Shown: piece by piece, positions 53,382 through 62,004 of the stretch
How positions within the stretch are numbered: the stretch's first letter is position 1
How the letters are laid out: the number at the start of each line of letters is the position of its first letter
From: Desulfovibrio inopinatus DSM 10711
GTDB taxonomy: Bacteria; Desulfobacterota; Desulfovibrionia; Desulfovibrionales; Desulfovibrionaceae
Direction: 5' to 3'
NCBI RefSeq assembly: GCF_000429305.1
Contig: NZ_AUBP01000011.1
Span: 1 to 64,000 of the forward strand
DNA length: 64,000 nt
Made by a program: the position numbers and the translations under genes
The notes under the pieces: generated by a model
What the model saw: the letters and a program-made list of their open reading frames with translations, nothing else
Database searches by the model: none
Told to the model about the DNA's origin: nothing

Positions 53382-54378
53382 TGTCCTGGTCCGCGCTATC
53401 GGAATCCGTCGGCTGCGCTGATTTGGTCGAAAAAAACTGGCGAACACGACGGAAGAGGCTTTCCAAACCGCCGGCAATACCGCCGGGCAAATAAATCATG
53501 CAGAGGATCATGATGAGCCCATAAACAAGAATATCCACGTCCTCAAGGACGCGTAAGAATTCTGGCAAGGTGGTCAAAAAGAATGCTCCGGCAACAGCAC
53601 CCCACACACTCGCCATGCCGCCGAGAACAACCATGGTGATAAGCTGAACGGAGAAATGAAAACCAAATGAAGACGGAGCAATGAACCCAAGGTAGTGTGC
53701 ATACAGTACCCCGGCAACACCGGCAAAAACAGCAGAAAGAACAAAAATGAACCGCTTATAGCCGGTAATGTTCACTCCCATAGACGCTGCAGCTTTCTCG
53801 CTGACATGAATAGCACGCAAAGCACGGCCGGTTCTGGAATCGATAAGATTCAGCGCGAATAAAACACCCAACACTAATGTCACGACCATGACATAATAAT
53901 ACGAGAGGTCACTCTCAAAAGTAAAACCCAAAAGTTCAAGCCGAGGAATGCCGATAAATCCCGAAGGCCCGCCGGTAAGCTCAATTGTTTCATTGAAGAC
54001 GATATAGACGATAATACCGAAACCCAAGGTCGCCATGGCGAGATAGTGTCCTTTGAGCTTCAGCGTCGGTACCGCAATGACATATCCAACGATGGCCGAA
54101 AGCGCGACTCCAAGAATCATCCCCAGCCAAATAGGCATTCCCCACGTCACCGTGGATATTGCTGTCATATACGCGGCCAAACCGAAGAAGGCGGCATGTC
54201 CAAGGGATATCTGCCCTGCATAGCCAAGCAACAGGTTTAAGCCAATGACAATGAGTGCATTGATCGAGGCGAGAATAAGAACCGAAATGTAATAGTCATT
54301 GGCCAATAAAAATGGTGCGACAACCATCAGCACGGCAAACGCAAGCACAGACAGCAGATTTTTTGATACGCGGAACAC
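53359..54378 (-). CDS. livM: Branched-chain amino-acid ABC transporter, permease LivM
   Basis: 339 residues, inner-membrane permease of the LivM type with about nine or ten helices. Typical: LNLLLGYAGQISLGHAAFFGLAAY, FNETIELTGGPSGFIGIPRL, and YKRFIFVLSAVFAGVAGVLYAHYLGFI. GTG start at 54376-54378, 4 bases after the livH stop. Transports branched-chain amino acids or related amides together with livH. Confidence 0.95.
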   Translation of the reverse strand: MFRVSKNLLSVLAFAVLMVVAPFLLANDYYISVLILASINALIVIGLNLLLGYAGQISLGHAAFFGLAAYMTAISTVTWGMPIWLGMILGVALSAIVGYVIAVPTLKLKGHYLAMATLGFGIIVYIVFNETIELTGGPSGFIGIPRLELLGFTFESDLSYYYVMVVTLVLGVLFALNLIDSRTGRALRAIHVSEKAAASMGVNITGYKRFIFVLSAVFAGVAGVLYAHYLGFIAPSSFGFHFSVQLITMVVLGGMASVWGAVAGAFFLTTLPEFLRVLEDVDILVYGLIMILCMIYLPGGIAGGLESLFRRVRQFFSTKSAQPTDSDSADQDNGGARVR

Positions 54379-54381
54379 GGC

Positions 54382-55257
54382 TTACACTCGCTCGGAATCG
54401 GCCTTTCCAAAAAGACCAGATGGTTTGACAAAAAGCAGGATGAGCAAAATGATAAAGGCAAAGGCGTCTTTGTATCCCGAGGCCACAAGTCCTGCACCGT
54501 AGGACTCCAACACCCCCAAGATGAGACCACCGGCAGCCGCCCCGAAGGGGTTGCCGAGACCGCCCAAAATACAGGCCGCGAATCCCTTGAGCCCGAGCAT
54601 GATACCGACATCATACGATGTCAGAGTAATAGGAGTCAGAATGGCGCCACCAATAGCGCCAACAAAACCGGAAATGGCAAACGAAAGGAAGGCCATGCGC
54701 TCAACACTGATACCGACAAGATACGCGGCTTTTTGTTCGCACGCGCACGCCAGCATGGCTTTTCCGTATATCGATCTGTCAAAGAAGAGCTTCAGCAGAA
54801 GCAACATGATACAGGTAATGCACAACACCCAAATGCTTTGCGGCAGGATAGCAGCCCCCATGAAAAGAATCGGGCTGACGCCGGAAAACGACGGTAAGGA
54901 AAACGTATCCTTACCTAACGTGAGCATCACCACGCCGCGAATAAAAATGGAAATACCGATAGTTATGATAACAAGATTGATGGCAGAAGCATTCTTGACC
55001 GGTCTGATTGCCAACCTTTCAATGATGCCTCCAATGCAGGCCGTTGCGAAGACGGCCGCAACAATGGCCAGGCCCAAGGGAATGCCGGTCTTATAAAAAA
55101 AGACACTGAGCATTCCCCCAAGCATGACAAACTCTCCTTGAGCAAAGTTGATGATCCCCGTGGTATTGAAGATCATAGTGAAGCCCAAGGCGGTCAGACC
55201 GTAGGTTGCCCCGACAGTGAGACCGGATATAAGATATTGAAAAAGACCAGACGTCAT
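54382..55257 (-). CDS. livH: Branched-chain amino-acid ABC transporter, permease LivH
   Basis: 291 residues, about eight helices. LivH features: LISGLTVGATYGLTALGFTMIFNTTGIINFAQGEFVMLGGM and the late GFAACILGGLGNPFGAAAGG. It begins 4 bases after the second binding-protein gene, so the operon is continuous. Confidence 0.95.
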   Translation of the reverse strand: MTSGLFQYLISGLTVGATYGLTALGFTMIFNTTGIINFAQGEFVMLGGMLSVFFYKTGIPLGLAIVAAVFATACIGGIIERLAIRPVKNASAINLVIITIGISIFIRGVVMLTLGKDTFSLPSFSGVSPILFMGAAILPQSIWVLCITCIMLLLLKLFFDRSIYGKAMLACACEQKAAYLVGISVERMAFLSFAISGFVGAIGGAILTPITLTSYDVGIMLGLKGFAACILGGLGNPFGAAAGGLILGVLESYGAGLVASGYKDAFAFIILLILLFVKPSGLFGKADSERV

Positions 55258-55260
55258 AAG

Positions 55261-56397
55261 TTACTTCTGCGCGATTTTCCATTCTCCGTTCTCGATGACA
55301 ACCATAATAAAGGCGTTTTCATCGAGACCAACATGATCTTCCGGAGTAAAAGAGAATACGCCGCCAATACCGGCAAAATTCTGAATTTTTTCCAAATTGT
55401 CGCGAATGGCTTGCGAATCGGTTGACCCGCCGTTTTCCATGGCTTTGACGGCAAGGTTCAACGAATCACTCCCATGCCCACCGAACGTGGACACCGGCTT
55501 CTTGAACATTTTTGTGTAGCGCTTGGTGTAGTCCAGCAGCACCGCTTTTTGCGGATCAGAGTCGGGCAATTGACTGGCCACCAGAAGATGACCGGCCGGC
55601 AGCAACAAACCTTCGGCGGCTTCCCCTGCAAGTTCGATGAACTTCTTGGAAGCAACACCGTGACTCATGTACAGCGGTGTTGTCATGCCAAGCTGAACAC
55701 GATTTCGTGCGATCACAGCCGGTCCAGGATTCGTCCCCCAGCAAATGATGGCATCGGGGTTGATTTCTTTGATTTTAGTCAGTTGTGCAGTCATGTCCGT
55801 ATCTTTGGGGCCATAGACTTCATCGGCAACAAGTTCAAATCCAGAACTCGGAATGAGGTCTTTCAACTCTTCGCGGCCGGCTTGGCCGAAGCCATCGGAT
55901 ACGGTAATGATTGCCAGCTTCTTATACCCTTTGGCCTTGGCGTCAGACAGAATCTTCTGCACTGCGAACCGATCGGACGGAGCCACTTTGAAGACCCAAG
56001 GATTGACAGGCTTAATGATTTTTTCTGCTGCCGCACAAGAAACCATCGGTATCTTGGCTGCAGGAAATTTATTCATGACCGCCAATGTATTGCCGGAAAT
56101 GGAAGGACCGAGCACAACGGCGACACGATCTTTTTTGATGAGCTTATCAACGGATAAAACCGCCTTGTTCACGTTTGACTCATCATCATAGATAATGACT
56201 TCAATCTTCTTGCCGAGCACCCCACCGCTGGCATTGATGGCATCGCGTACCATCTCGATTGAATTCTTCTCGGGCTCGCCGATAAACGATGCCGGGCCGG
56301 TCACGGACAACACCGCACCGATTTTCACAACATCGTCGGCAAACGCCGTCCCCGTTGTCATCAGAATACAAAGCAACAGCATTCCCAGTCGTAACAT
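55261..56397 (-). CDS. Branched-chain amino-acid-type periplasmic binding protein (copy 2)
   Basis: 378 residues with a signal peptide ending near AFA (residue 20). Periplasmic solute-binding protein of the LivJ/leucine-binding type: IGAVLSVTGPASFIGEPEKNS, VLGPSISGNTLAVMNKF, AAEKIIKP, and GVASKKFIELAGEAAEGLLLPAGHLLV. It is very similar over its whole length to the protein encoded at 56533-57678, so the two arose by duplication. The product binds the substrate and docks on LivH/LivM. Ligand not determinable; branched-chain amino acids or amides are typical. Confidence 0.93.
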   Translation of the reverse strand: MLRLGMLLLCILMTTGTAFADDVVKIGAVLSVTGPASFIGEPEKNSIEMVRDAINASGGVLGKKIEVIIYDDESNVNKAVLSVDKLIKKDRVAVVLGPSISGNTLAVMNKFPAAKIPMVSCAAAEKIIKPVNPWVFKVAPSDRFAVQKILSDAKAKGYKKLAIITVSDGFGQAGREELKDLIPSSGFELVADEVYGPKDTDMTAQLTKIKEINPDAIICWGTNPGPAVIARNRVQLGMTTPLYMSHGVASKKFIELAGEAAEGLLLPAGHLLVASQLPDSDPQKAVLLDYTKRYTKMFKKPVSTFGGHGSDSLNLAVKAMENGGSTDSQAIRDNLEKIQNFAGIGGVFSFTPEDHVGLDENAFIMVVIENGEWKIAQK

Positions 56398-56532
56398 GGA
56401 TGCACTCCCTGTCGTTGCCAGGCATCAAGCCTGGAAGTTCACACCGTTTGGCGTTCAAAATGCAGGCGCAACCGGGGCTTATATACTACGTTGCCCCAAA
56501 AGAAAAGGGACGTCACTTGCTGACGAGTGGCG

Positions 56533-57678
56533 TCATTCTCCGATAATCTTCCATGCCCCGTTTTCAATCGCCACCATAACAAAAGCAGACGAATCAAGAC
56601 CGTTGTGGTCTTCCGGAGACATGGTGAAGACGCCGGTAATCCCGCGAAAGTCTTTTGTCGCTTCCAAACCATCACGCACAGCGTGCGGTTCGGCAGATCC
56701 GGCAGATTTGATGGCCTCCACAACAAGCATAAGTGCATCATGTCCGTATCCACCAAAAGCTGAAGGCGGCGTACCGAATGCGTCACTATACGCTTTGATA
56801 TAGGAGAGAAGGAGCGCTTTTTGAGGATCGTCATCCGCCAGTTGGTCGGCAACGATCAGTTGGCTTGCCGGAAGTATCAACCCATTGGCGGCTTCGCCGG
56901 CAAGTTCGATGAATTTGTTGGAAGCAACACCATGGCTCATATAAAGAGGTGTCGTAATCCCAAGCTGTACACGGTTTCTTGCGATAACTGCCGGTCCGGG
57001 GTTCGTTCCCCAGCAGATGATGGCATCGGGAGCGATGTTTTTGATCTTCGTCAATTGGGCTGTCATGTCCGTATCTTTCGGCCCGTAGACTTCATCTGCA
57101 ACAAGCTCCATACCAGACGCAGGAATCATTTCTTTGAGCACTTCCCGACCGGCCTGGCCATAGCCATTGGAAACAGTGATAATGGCAATTTTCTTTTGGC
57201 CTTTGACCTTGGCAAAATCTAAAATTTTCCCAACGGCAAGTCGGTCAGACTGGGGCGTTTTGAAAACATACGGCTTAACCGGCTTCACAATCTTTTCCGC
57301 GGCTGAACATGAAATAAGCGGGACTTTTGCTGTCTCGAATTTATTCATGATAGCTAAAGTGTTTCCTGATACAGAAGGACCAAGAACCGCAACGACTCTA
57401 TCCTTTTTCAGGAGTTTATCAGCAGAAAGAACAGCTTTATTGACATTCGTTTCATCGTCGTACACGATAATGTCTACAGGGCGTCCAAGTACACCGCCTG
57501 CAGCATTGATCTGCTCTTCCAACATTAAAATTGTGTTTTTTTCCGGCTCACCTAAGAAAGATGCAGGGCCTGTAACAGATAATACAGCGCCAATTTTAAT
57601 AGGATCATCGGCCGCAGAAACCATTGATGAAACCATTATGGCGCAAATCATCACACACAGTCCAAACAAAGTACGCAT
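56533..57678 (-). CDS. Branched-chain amino-acid-type periplasmic binding protein (copy 1)
   Basis: 381 residues with a signal peptide (FGLCVMICAIMVSSMVSA). The same LivJ-type motifs as copy 2: IGAVLSVTGPASFLGEPEKNT, ILDFAKVKGQKKIAI and GVASNKFIELAGEAANGLILPASQLIV. The central region is nearly identical between copies, while lysine/valine-rich surface positions and the C-terminal ends differ. First gene of the operon, with AAGGAG before the ATG. Two receptors on one permease could widen the substrate range or serve as a fast-evolving spare. Confidence 0.93.
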   Translation of the reverse strand: MRTLFGLCVMICAIMVSSMVSAADDPIKIGAVLSVTGPASFLGEPEKNTILMLEEQINAAGGVLGRPVDIIVYDDETNVNKAVLSADKLLKKDRVVAVLGPSVSGNTLAIMNKFETAKVPLISCSAAEKIVKPVKPYVFKTPQSDRLAVGKILDFAKVKGQKKIAIITVSNGYGQAGREVLKEMIPASGMELVADEVYGPKDTDMTAQLTKIKNIAPDAIICWGTNPGPAVIARNRVQLGITTPLYMSHGVASNKFIELAGEAANGLILPASQLIVADQLADDDPQKALLLSYIKAYSDAFGTPPSAFGGYGHDALMLVVEAIKSAGSAEPHAVRDGLEATKDFRGITGVFTMSPEDHNGLDSSAFVMVAIENGAWKIIGE

Positions 57679-57913
57679 GCATTTATCTCCTTCAGAAGGT
57701 CATACAGGCTGATCACGGGATAAAAGAGTCAAACAATATTTGCTCGTAAAGAATTGAAACGAACTGGTCAAGAATCGTTCAGACTCCAGAATAGTAACAA
57801 ATACAAGAAAAGAACAATTATCCTCCTTGCTTGTCAATTCCAGTCAAGGGCACTATAAGAGACCCAGAGTTCACTTACTCCCAACCTGCGTTTTCCTCAT
57901 GGAGGACGGACAC

Positions 57914-58402
57914 ATGCCCTGCGTACGTATTTGGATACTTCTTGTTGGACTTCTGTTGTCCCTCCCCGGAGCAGCTTTTGCTCAGGCGGCGTCGAGCACG
58001 GGAAACACACCGGCCACCATTCCCGATTCGCCACGGACAACAGAGAGTGATGCGAAAAAGATCCCTCTTTTTGTTGAACATGATGGTTCCGATGTTGTTG
58101 GAATCCGGCTGGCGTATCAACTCAAAGAAATGATCAACACGTCATCCCGTTTCAATCTCAAGCTTGATGACGGCAAAAAAATTGTGCTTGCTATTGAGAG
58201 CGCCGAAGAATTCGGTGACCGTCCCAAACTCAGCTCAGTGTACAGCGTCTCCTGGCTTTATTCGAGCAAGGACGGAGCGTTGAAGTACTATCTGACGAGT
58301 GATGTCGGTATAGTCGACAGGGAAACTGTTACTGAAACTGTTGAGGCATTGCTGACAAAAACCGATCGCGTTGCCAACACCTATTCCTATCTTTTCGATT
58401 AA
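57914..58402 (+). CDS. Secreted hypothetical protein
   Basis: 162 residues with a signal peptide (IWILLVGLLLSLPGAAFAQAA, cleavage near residue 21). The mature part is about 140 residues; after a Thr/Pro/Ser-rich stretch it has VGIRLAYQLKEMINTSSRFNLKLDDG, a pattern of one helix and strands, and ends RVANTYSYLFD. Family not recognised. GGAGG eight bases before the ATG at 57914. Divergent from the Liv operon. Confidence 0.7.
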   Translation: MPCVRIWILLVGLLLSLPGAAFAQAASSTGNTPATIPDSPRTTESDAKKIPLFVEHDGSDVVGIRLAYQLKEMINTSSRFNLKLDDGKKIVLAIESAEEFGDRPKLSSVYSVSWLYSSKDGALKYYLTSDVGIVDRETVTETVEALLTKTDRVANTYSYLFD

Positions 58403-58425
58403 CCCCTCCACTCCATTGCCAAATG

Positions 58426-58456
58426 AACGCCCGACAGTTCTAAATTGCCGGGCGTT
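58426..58456 (+). terminator. Hairpin after the secreted hypothetical protein
   Basis: AACGCCCG (58426-58433) pairs with CGGGCGTT (58449-58456) over a 15-base loop. The T run is short (TTTG), so it is a moderate candidate; the next gene starts 10 bases further on. Confidence 0.5.
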
Positions 58457-58466
58457 TGAGTAATCT

Positions 58467-59879
58467 ATGCAGCCATCACCAGAATCCGAATCGTCTCCTC
58501 TCTCCAGACCATGGACTGCCTTTCTCGTTGCAGCGACGGGCACGTTTATGGCGACGCTGGACAGCGGTATTGTCAATGTTGCGCTCCCCACCATCGCAGA
58601 CACCTTTCACGTCGGGTTGCCAACAACACAGTGGGTCGTCTCCGTCTATTTACTCACAATTGTGAGTTTTCTTCCTTTAACCGGCAATCTGGGTGACCGG
58701 TATGGAAGAAAGTACATCTTCGCTATCGGCTTCCTCGTTTTCTCGGTGGGATCAATCCTCTGTGGTGCGGCCCACTCTATGGGCATGTTGCTGTTTGCAC
58801 GTTTTGTCCAGGCAATGGGGTCGGCTATTTTTATGGCTAATGGACCGGCAGTCATCATGGAAGCCTTCCCCGGACGAAGTCGTGGACGAGCCTTTGGCAT
58901 TATCGGTACGATCGTTGGTGTCGGCTCACTTATCGGCCCGACGCTTGGCGGATTCGTTTTAGGCGCACTTTCCTGGCGCTGGCTTTTTTATTTGGGGGTT
59001 CCGATAGGATTGGCCGGGATTGTCATGGCATTGATCTATCTGGAGAACTATCATCTCGGAAAGCAGAAAAAATTTGATCTCGGGGGATCCGTGAGCTTTG
59101 CGGTCGGTATCACCGCGTTAATCCTCGTTTTAACACAAGGACAGAAATGGGGGGTGACGACATGGCCAACCATTATGACTGCATGCGCTGCCGTCGGTAG
59201 CGCATTTGTCTTCTATCGTGTGGAACGGCACACAACGTCACCGATCATCGATTTCAACTTGTTTCGCGTGCGCCCGTACGCCTTGGGGACACTGGCTTCT
59301 CTTTGCGGATTCACCGCCACGTTTTGCGATTTTATTCTGCTTCCCTTTTACCTACACGATGTCATGCACCTCCCCCCCACGGCCATCGGTGCATTTCTTG
59401 CGATTTTTCCTCTGGGCATGGCTATCATGTCTCCCATCAGCGGCTACCTTTCAGAACGCGCTCACGAAGTCCTTCTCCCCACAAGTGGGCTTGTTGTGTT
59501 CATTGCCGGTTTGGTGTCACTGGCATTACTGACAACGACCTCGCCTGCATGGCGTGTCGTTCTTGGTCAATCGCTTCTCGGTCTGGGATATGGAACTTTT
59601 ATCGCGCCAAACAATAACAGCGTGCTACGCAGTGTGCCCCTGTCTCATGCAGGAATGGCCGGAAGCATCATCGCCCTGGCTCGTAATATCGGGATGGTGA
59701 TTGGCGTTGCTCTGGCGACGGCAGTTTATGAAGCAGCTCGAGGAATTGCACTCAATACTGGAGCGATACAAGAGGAAGCCTTTATGGCCGGACTTCGCGC
59801 GGCCTTTTTTTCGGCTGCGGCCGTGGCGCTCATCGCAGCCACGGCCTCGGCTTTGCGGAAACCGATATTCAGGAAATAA
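58467..59879 (+). CDS. MFS exporter, DHA2 (EmrB/QacA) family
   Basis: 470 residues, 14 predicted helices, drug:H+ antiporter-2 type. Signature motifs: FMATLDSGIVNVALPTIADTF in helix 1, GNLGDRYGRKYIFAIGF (motif A), RFVQAMGSAIFMANGPAVI, and the motif C-like IVGVGSLIGPTLGGFVLG. It expels a toxic compound, unknown here. The start ATG at 58467 has a weak ribosome site. No outer-membrane or EmrA-type partner is adjacent. Its last 11 bases overlap the end of the small convergent gene at 59869-60048. Confidence 0.92.
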   Translation: MQPSPESESSPLSRPWTAFLVAATGTFMATLDSGIVNVALPTIADTFHVGLPTTQWVVSVYLLTIVSFLPLTGNLGDRYGRKYIFAIGFLVFSVGSILCGAAHSMGMLLFARFVQAMGSAIFMANGPAVIMEAFPGRSRGRAFGIIGTIVGVGSLIGPTLGGFVLGALSWRWLFYLGVPIGLAGIVMALIYLENYHLGKQKKFDLGGSVSFAVGITALILVLTQGQKWGVTTWPTIMTACAAVGSAFVFYRVERHTTSPIIDFNLFRVRPYALGTLASLCGFTATFCDFILLPFYLHDVMHLPPTAIGAFLAIFPLGMAIMSPISGYLSERAHEVLLPTSGLVVFIAGLVSLALLTTTSPAWRVVLGQSLLGLGYGTFIAPNNNSVLRSVPLSHAGMAGSIIALARNIGMVIGVALATAVYEAARGIALNTGAIQEEAFMAGLRAAFFSAAAVALIAATASALRKPIFRK

Positions 59880-60048
59880 TCCCTACCCAATCCGATTCAT
59901 ATCCATCGTGACAGCGACACGGGGTGAGCGTGTCCTCGGTGTGGAATTGATCGAATTCGCACACCGGCTCAACATGTTTGCGGTTTTTCAGTTCGTAGTT
60001 GAAAAACAACAGGGCCAGGCATACGAGGGTAATGGTGTAGTAAGTCAT
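59869..60048 (-). CDS. Small single-pass membrane protein (59 residues)
   Basis: A minus-strand gene of 59 codons, ATG at 60046-60048 and TGA at 59869-59871. It has an N-terminal membrane helix TIALVC-like (MTYYTITLVCLALLFFN), then a basic turn (KNRKHVEPVCEFDQF) and a polar tail with a CRCHDGYESDW element. Three cysteines lie outside the helix. Such a layout is typical of small inner-membrane proteins with a cytoplasmic or periplasmic metal-binding tail. No recognised family, and only a weak ribosome site (CCAAGAAC). It is convergent with, and overlaps by 11 bases, the DHA2 exporter. Confidence 0.6.
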   Translation of the reverse strand: MTYYTITLVCLALLFFNYELKNRKHVEPVCEFDQFHTEDTLTPCRCHDGYESDWVGIIS

Positions 60049-60134
60049 GTTCTTGGCAAAGCATGAATCATGCCAACAAAAAATATATTTATTTCAAAAA
60101 GATACATCTGGAACAACAAAAAATACTTACAATT

Positions 60135-60167
60135 TTGTACATTGTTTGTCATAAGTGACATGTACAA
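60135..60167. promoter_or_regulatory. Nested inverted repeat TTGTACAT...ATGTACAA
   Basis: Perfect eight-base arms TTGTACAT (60135-60142) and ATGTACAA (60160-60167), with an inner dyad TGTCA/TGACA, in the gap between the small membrane gene and the GAF-SpoIIE gene. Further TGTAC copies lie at 60179-60183 and 60265-60270. It may be an operator or an RNA structure; no regulator is identified. Confidence 0.45.
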
Positions 60168-60289
60168 TTGTTATCTTTTGTACTTTCCAACACCACATGG
60201 TCAGAAAAGCATTGCCAAAAGCCCCTATCCTTCCTATCGTTAAAGAAAGTTTACAAAAGAGGAATGTACAAGCTGATAGGGAAAAGACA

Positions 60290-60520
60290 ATGGACTCAAA
60301 AGAAGCTATGTGGGGAAGTATAGGTGTCATGGCCATGCATAGCCATTCTGTGGCATCTCGCCTTCAACTGGAGCAACTCCAGGAATTTTTCTTAAAGTTA
60401 GGCACATTCGGTTCCAGCGGCGAGGTGTCAACCACGTTGGACAACGTCCCCTCCGAGGAACAGAAGACCTGTACACATGTGGAGGATCCCAAAGGACTAT
60501 TTTTCTCACAATCCGTTTGA
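60290..60520 (+). CDS. Possible small hypothetical protein
   Basis: 76 codons with a reasonable ribosome site (AGGGA seven bases before the ATG). The protein is polar with a helical middle (RLQLEQLQEFFLKLGTFG) and one cysteine. It is convergent with the GAF-SpoIIE gene. Plausible but unsupported by any family I recognise; a longer frame reaches 60155. The rest of the 60049-60570 gap holds the inverted repeat above and no other gene. Confidence 0.35.
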   Translation: MDSKEAMWGSIGVMAMHSHSVASRLQLEQLQEFFLKLGTFGSSGEVSTTLDNVPSEEQKTCTHVEDPKGLFFSQSV

Positions 60521-60570
60521 AGTCTTTCCAACCTCTCTACAGATAATCTCATCTCCCGCCAAAGAGCAAA

Positions 60571-61920
60571 TCACATGGCGATAGATTCATCCGAAGACGG
60601 TAATATCTTGAGCACCACCATGGTGACATCGTCTCCTTGGCAACCCACGCCGCCGAAAGCATCCAGGCTGGATAAAATGACGTTAATAATATCGGCAGCG
60701 CAACGGTGTGCATTTTGAGAGAGAATTTCACGTATCCGGTCTTTTCCATACATTTCTCGAGCCGCATTCCGCGTTTCCCAGATTCCATCAGTTCCTAAAA
60801 ACAAGATCATCCCCGGACTCAGTCCCTCGATATGGTTGGCTTCATACATCCACTCTCCATCAACGCCAAGAATCAGCCCTCGCCCTCCCAATTCAGAGAA
60901 CGTGTCGGTATGTGGATCATAGATCAAGGCCGGATCGTGCCCGGCACGAATCCAGTCAATATGTCCGGCTTTGGCATTGATGACCATATAGAACAGCGTC
61001 ATGAATCGGCCAGAATGCCCTGTATCAACCGTCAACAATCGATTGACGTCGGAAATAACGGCTGAAATATCGCCGGGTTGTTCGGCTCGGGCACGAAGAA
61101 ACGCGCGAGCTGTCGCCATAAGCAACGCCGCGGGGATACCGTGTCCGCTCACATCGCCAATGGCCACTCCGACTTTGTTATGTATCTTTTCAGGAAATTC
61201 GATGAAATCGAAATAGTCACCGCCTGTTTCATCACACGGCAATGTGATGCCAGCCATATCGAGTCCATCAATAATCGGCGCTGATGATGGCATAAAACGC
61301 CGTTGAATATCTTCGGCAATCTTGAGGTCGTAATCGATGCGTTGCTTTGTCAACATTTCCCGGTGCAAGCGGGCATTATCGATCGCAATGGCGGCCTGAG
61401 CAGCCAAGAGTTCAAGCATCTCCAGGTCTGCGGCGTCAAAGGGTTGACCATTACATTTGTTAATAAGCTGAGCAACACCAATGACTTTATTTTTTACGGC
61501 AAGAGGGACGCACAAAATGGTCAGAGTTCGATACCCGGTCTTTTTATCGACGTCAGGATTGAACCGATCGTCTTCATATGCATTAGGAATAAGGAGTGGT
61601 TTTGCTTTATCAAAAACCCAACCAGCAATGCCTTGCCCCCGCTGAATGCGGAAATCGCGCGATATACCAGTGCTGGCCGGCCCTTGCGCTACAGCAAATC
61701 CAAGCTCCTCTCCTGTTTCGTCAGCGAGCAATAAACTACATGTCTCAGCGCCAAGAGCTTGACGCGACGTGCTCATGATGCGTTCGAGTACCTCGTCAGG
61801 ATCTAAAGACGATGTAATTAAGGCACTCAAATTGAAGCATTTCTTCAAATTGAGAAAACGCTGACACGTCCCGTCGCAATCTCGGGGTTCCAATGGATTG
61901 GAAGACGAACAAACACTCAT
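60571..61920 (-). CDS. GAF-domain SpoIIE/PP2C-type phosphatase (RsbU-like)
   Basis: 449 residues. GAF domain at about 25-195 (SSLDPDEVLERIMSTSRQAL, GQGIAGWVFDKAKPLLI, GYRTLTILCVPLAVKNKVIGVAQLIN), then an RsbU/SpoIIE phosphatase at about 210-435 with metal-binding Asp residues in DETGGDYFDFIE, VGVAIGDVSGHGIPAALLM, LFLGTDGIWE and GCQGDDVTMVVL. It would dephosphorylate a Ser/Thr phosphoprotein, usually an anti-anti-sigma factor, under control of a ligand bound by GAF. No RsbV/W-type gene is adjacent. Minus strand, downstream of the lysozyme-like gene. Confidence 0.92.
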   Translation of the reverse strand: MSVCSSSNPLEPRDCDGTCQRFLNLKKCFNLSALITSSLDPDEVLERIMSTSRQALGAETCSLLLADETGEELGFAVAQGPASTGISRDFRIQRGQGIAGWVFDKAKPLLIPNAYEDDRFNPDVDKKTGYRTLTILCVPLAVKNKVIGVAQLINKCNGQPFDAADLEMLELLAAQAAIAIDNARLHREMLTKQRIDYDLKIAEDIQRRFMPSSAPIIDGLDMAGITLPCDETGGDYFDFIEFPEKIHNKVGVAIGDVSGHGIPAALLMATARAFLRARAEQPGDISAVISDVNRLLTVDTGHSGRFMTLFYMVINAKAGHIDWIRAGHDPALIYDPHTDTFSELGGRGLILGVDGEWMYEANHIEGLSPGMILFLGTDGIWETRNAAREMYGKDRIREILSQNAHRCAADIINVILSSLDAFGGVGCQGDDVTMVVLKILPSSDESIAM

Positions 61921-62004
61921 GGCGACTCGTTACATTTGGCGCGTACAATGCAAAATCGCATTGCACACTCTCCCGTTGGCAGAATGACGCCATGATAGAG
62001 CATT

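Noticed and set aside
55474-56157. Plus-strand frame of 227 codons
   Set aside because: Antisense to the second binding-protein gene; its residues mirror codon bias of that gene.
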